From NCBI RefSeq assembly GCF_019649055.1, contig NW_026570238.1:1488001-1552000 (forward strand): a stretch of 64,000 nt of DNA, read 5' to 3'. The translations under genes and the position numbers were made by a program. Below, in pieces: positions 62,301 through 64,000 of the stretch. Below the pieces are notes generated by a model. It saw only the letters and a program-made list of their open reading frames with translations. It had not been told where the DNA came from and did not search any database. Each line of letters opens with the position of its first letter. Positions within the stretch are counted from its first letter, which is position 1. Origin of the DNA: Paramacrobiotus metropolitanus. Its lineage: Eukaryota; Tardigrada; Eutardigrada; Parachela; Macrobiotidae.

Positions 62301-64000
62301 TCACAAGGCTTTTTTCGCCTTAACAGATTTTGTTTTCTTTTCCGGAGTAATCTGAATGGTAAACGCCAACGACTTTTCAACCGGTGCCTGCAAACTGCAT
62401 ATAATTATTGTACTAGTACTTGTTTATGTTGATAGCAATGGTACGAATTGCACAATGCCAACCGTAAATTTTTCCGAACTGTTCTTTAAGTTCTTTTCCT
62501 TCGTTGTTGACACATTCACATGAAGAGCGTCCTGTATCTTCTTGAAGAAACCCTTATGTTTCTTTGGAACATCATCGTGTTTTTCGACTTTTTCCGAAAG
62601 AAAAGCGGCCTAAAAGTTCCATGGTAAGGTAAGCAGTCTTACCATTTGTACTATGTACAATACTAGTAGAGTGACACTAAACACTGCTAATAAGTATGCC
62701 TAATTGATATTCATTTTGTTTATTTTCAGACACACCGCCGCTACATTTTCGTCTTTGTTACGTTCCTCTCCAGCACCGGAAGTCGAAACATTTGGATCCT
62801 GACGCCAGGCTGACACTCGGGACTCCACAGGATAGGATGACTTCAGATGCGGCTTTTGTGCTCTGTTTCTGCGTTCTAGTTCTTCCATGCGCGAAGGTGT
62901 ATTGTCATTGTACCGAAACGAATCTACAAAGGAAATGATCACGATTTAGGGATGTGGCACAATAACCAGTTGGTGCGAGCGGATGCATACATGATACAGC
63001 GATTTGATCGAATTCTCTTGTCAGTATTCGGCAGACTCGACTGCGGAAACTGAGTTATACCAAACAAACAGTATTCGCTACACCTACTGTTTCGTTCCTG
63101 AATCGGTTTCGCACGAATTAATAGATTTAGACCAAGTTACCGAATTATTGTTTTAAGTCGCATGCAATGTAGTACGTACAAGATTCTGTTCGGCTCGAGA
63201 CTGAATTTTGTGAAGCTCGTCGAGATAAACGATGATCAAACGCCGTTTCTTCATCAAAACGACAAGAATCGGAATGAAGAGATGTAAGAGAGCCGGTCCT
63301 GGAAATCGAAACCCAAATTAACAAACGCAGACGGAGTGTAACGAAGCAAAGTAAGCCGCTACGAATCCCACCAACAACAGAAAATCGAAAAATTAAACGA
63401 AAATTAGGACATTTGTGGGCACTATGTACAATACAAATGCGTTACCATGTTTGGGCTTCCGGAACTCGGGAATAAGATTCGCTGGCTATCAGCTGCACGT
63501 CAGAAAAATTCTTGTCCGTGTGTAAATGCAGAATTGCGTTCTCTTTAACGCCAACAGCAACGAGTAAATGCTTACGCGTAGGTTAATAATTTAGCAGCGT
63601 CTGGGAACTCACCACAAGTAATAAAAGACCCAACGCTTTCTCGCTCTTTCTTTAATAATTCCACCTGTGCTGACCGATCGCTCAACTGGCGTCGTAGATC
63701 AGAGATAACCACCATCAATTCTGAGTTGTTGACCGCCGCGGCACGCAGCCGCCGGATTTCCGCATCCTGCGCCGACAGTATCCGTTCCACATCCTTTCCT
63801 CGATCCAGCGATTCCGTTCGTAAAATAGCCTTGCCCTTCTTTGGCTCCTTTGATAACATGCTGGGTTTGTCTTGCGGTTCAGTTTGCGACTGAACATTAT
63901 TGACCTGGCTGCGATCTTGCAACCGAGAAATCAGCGCCCGCAACTCGGCTAATTCAGAGTATAACTGGTCGTTTAGCTGCTGCAGACCAATGTTCTCTTT
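62301..64000 (-). CDS. Coiled-coil protein, C-terminal part only
   Basis: The gene runs off the right edge, so its N-terminus is missing. Exons 63613-64000 (partial), 62736-62923, 62463-62609 and 62301-62387 join in frame. The first visible exon is a heptad-rich coiled coil (QQLNDQLYSELAELRALISR, VVISDLRRQLSDRSAQVELL). The following exons are charged and basic, with KKHKGFFKKIQDAL and a Lys-rich end KKTKSVKAKKAL. The family cannot be named from this part; a cytoskeletal or centrosomal scaffold is possible. One donor is GTTGGC, an unusual form also seen as GTTGGT in CLEC16A. Confidence 0.6.

Overview
The window is nuclear DNA of a multicellular animal. Genes are split by many introns, often 41-150 bases, and every multi-exon model below keeps its reading frame across the junctions unless I say otherwise. 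The gene set (Robo receptor, CLEC16A/Ema, spastizin, KNL2/M18BP1, a gustatory-type receptor, a three-exon secreted cysteine-rich protein of the T20D4.11/DUF19 kind) fits an ecdysozoan invertebrate. A tardigrade is my best guess, but the genus cannot be read from the sequence.

Layout. 1-2290: gene-poor. 2291-10051 (+): a Roundabout (Robo) axon-guidance receptor. 11680-13500 (+): a protein with two RRMs and a C-terminal RING finger. 14384-16294 (-): mitochondrial glutamyl-tRNA synthetase. 16833-19610 (+): a SANTA-domain centromere protein (KNL2/M18BP1 type). 19611-24550: a repeat-rich gap with a perfect 364-bp tandem duplication, a 463-bp Tc1/mariner-like MITE and a 1478-bp non-autonomous hAT transposon. 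24551-24991 (+): BOLA1. 25529-33868 (-): ZFYVE26 (spastizin). 34845-37618 (-): an RRM plus LOTUS-repeat protein related to MARF1. 38754-43277 (-): CLEC16A/Ema. 45035-46790 (-): a rhodopsin-family GPCR, followed by a possible second 7TM fragment (47659-48276). 48501-49214 (-): an LRAT/H-rev107-like protein. 49986-50811 (-): a secreted cysteine-rich protein. 52681-53663 (+): a sigma-class glutathione S-transferase. 54305-56041 (-): a gustatory-family receptor. 56906-61161 (-): Prune. 62301 to the right edge (-): the C-terminal part of an unidentified coiled-coil protein.

The genes do not form one pathway. Spastizin and CLEC16A are both endosome-lysosome-autophagy factors and lie on the same strand with the MARF1-like gene between them, but I have no evidence that this is more than coincidence. 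Several exons too short or too split for simple ORF scanning were recovered by splice-site and homology reasoning: Prune exons 1-2, GST exon 3, receptor exons 2-3 and exon 3 of the secreted protein. The most unusual features are four GC-AG introns among roughly 65, the RRM-RRM-RING architecture, a DHS in place of DHH in Prune, and a GPCR lacking the DRY motif.
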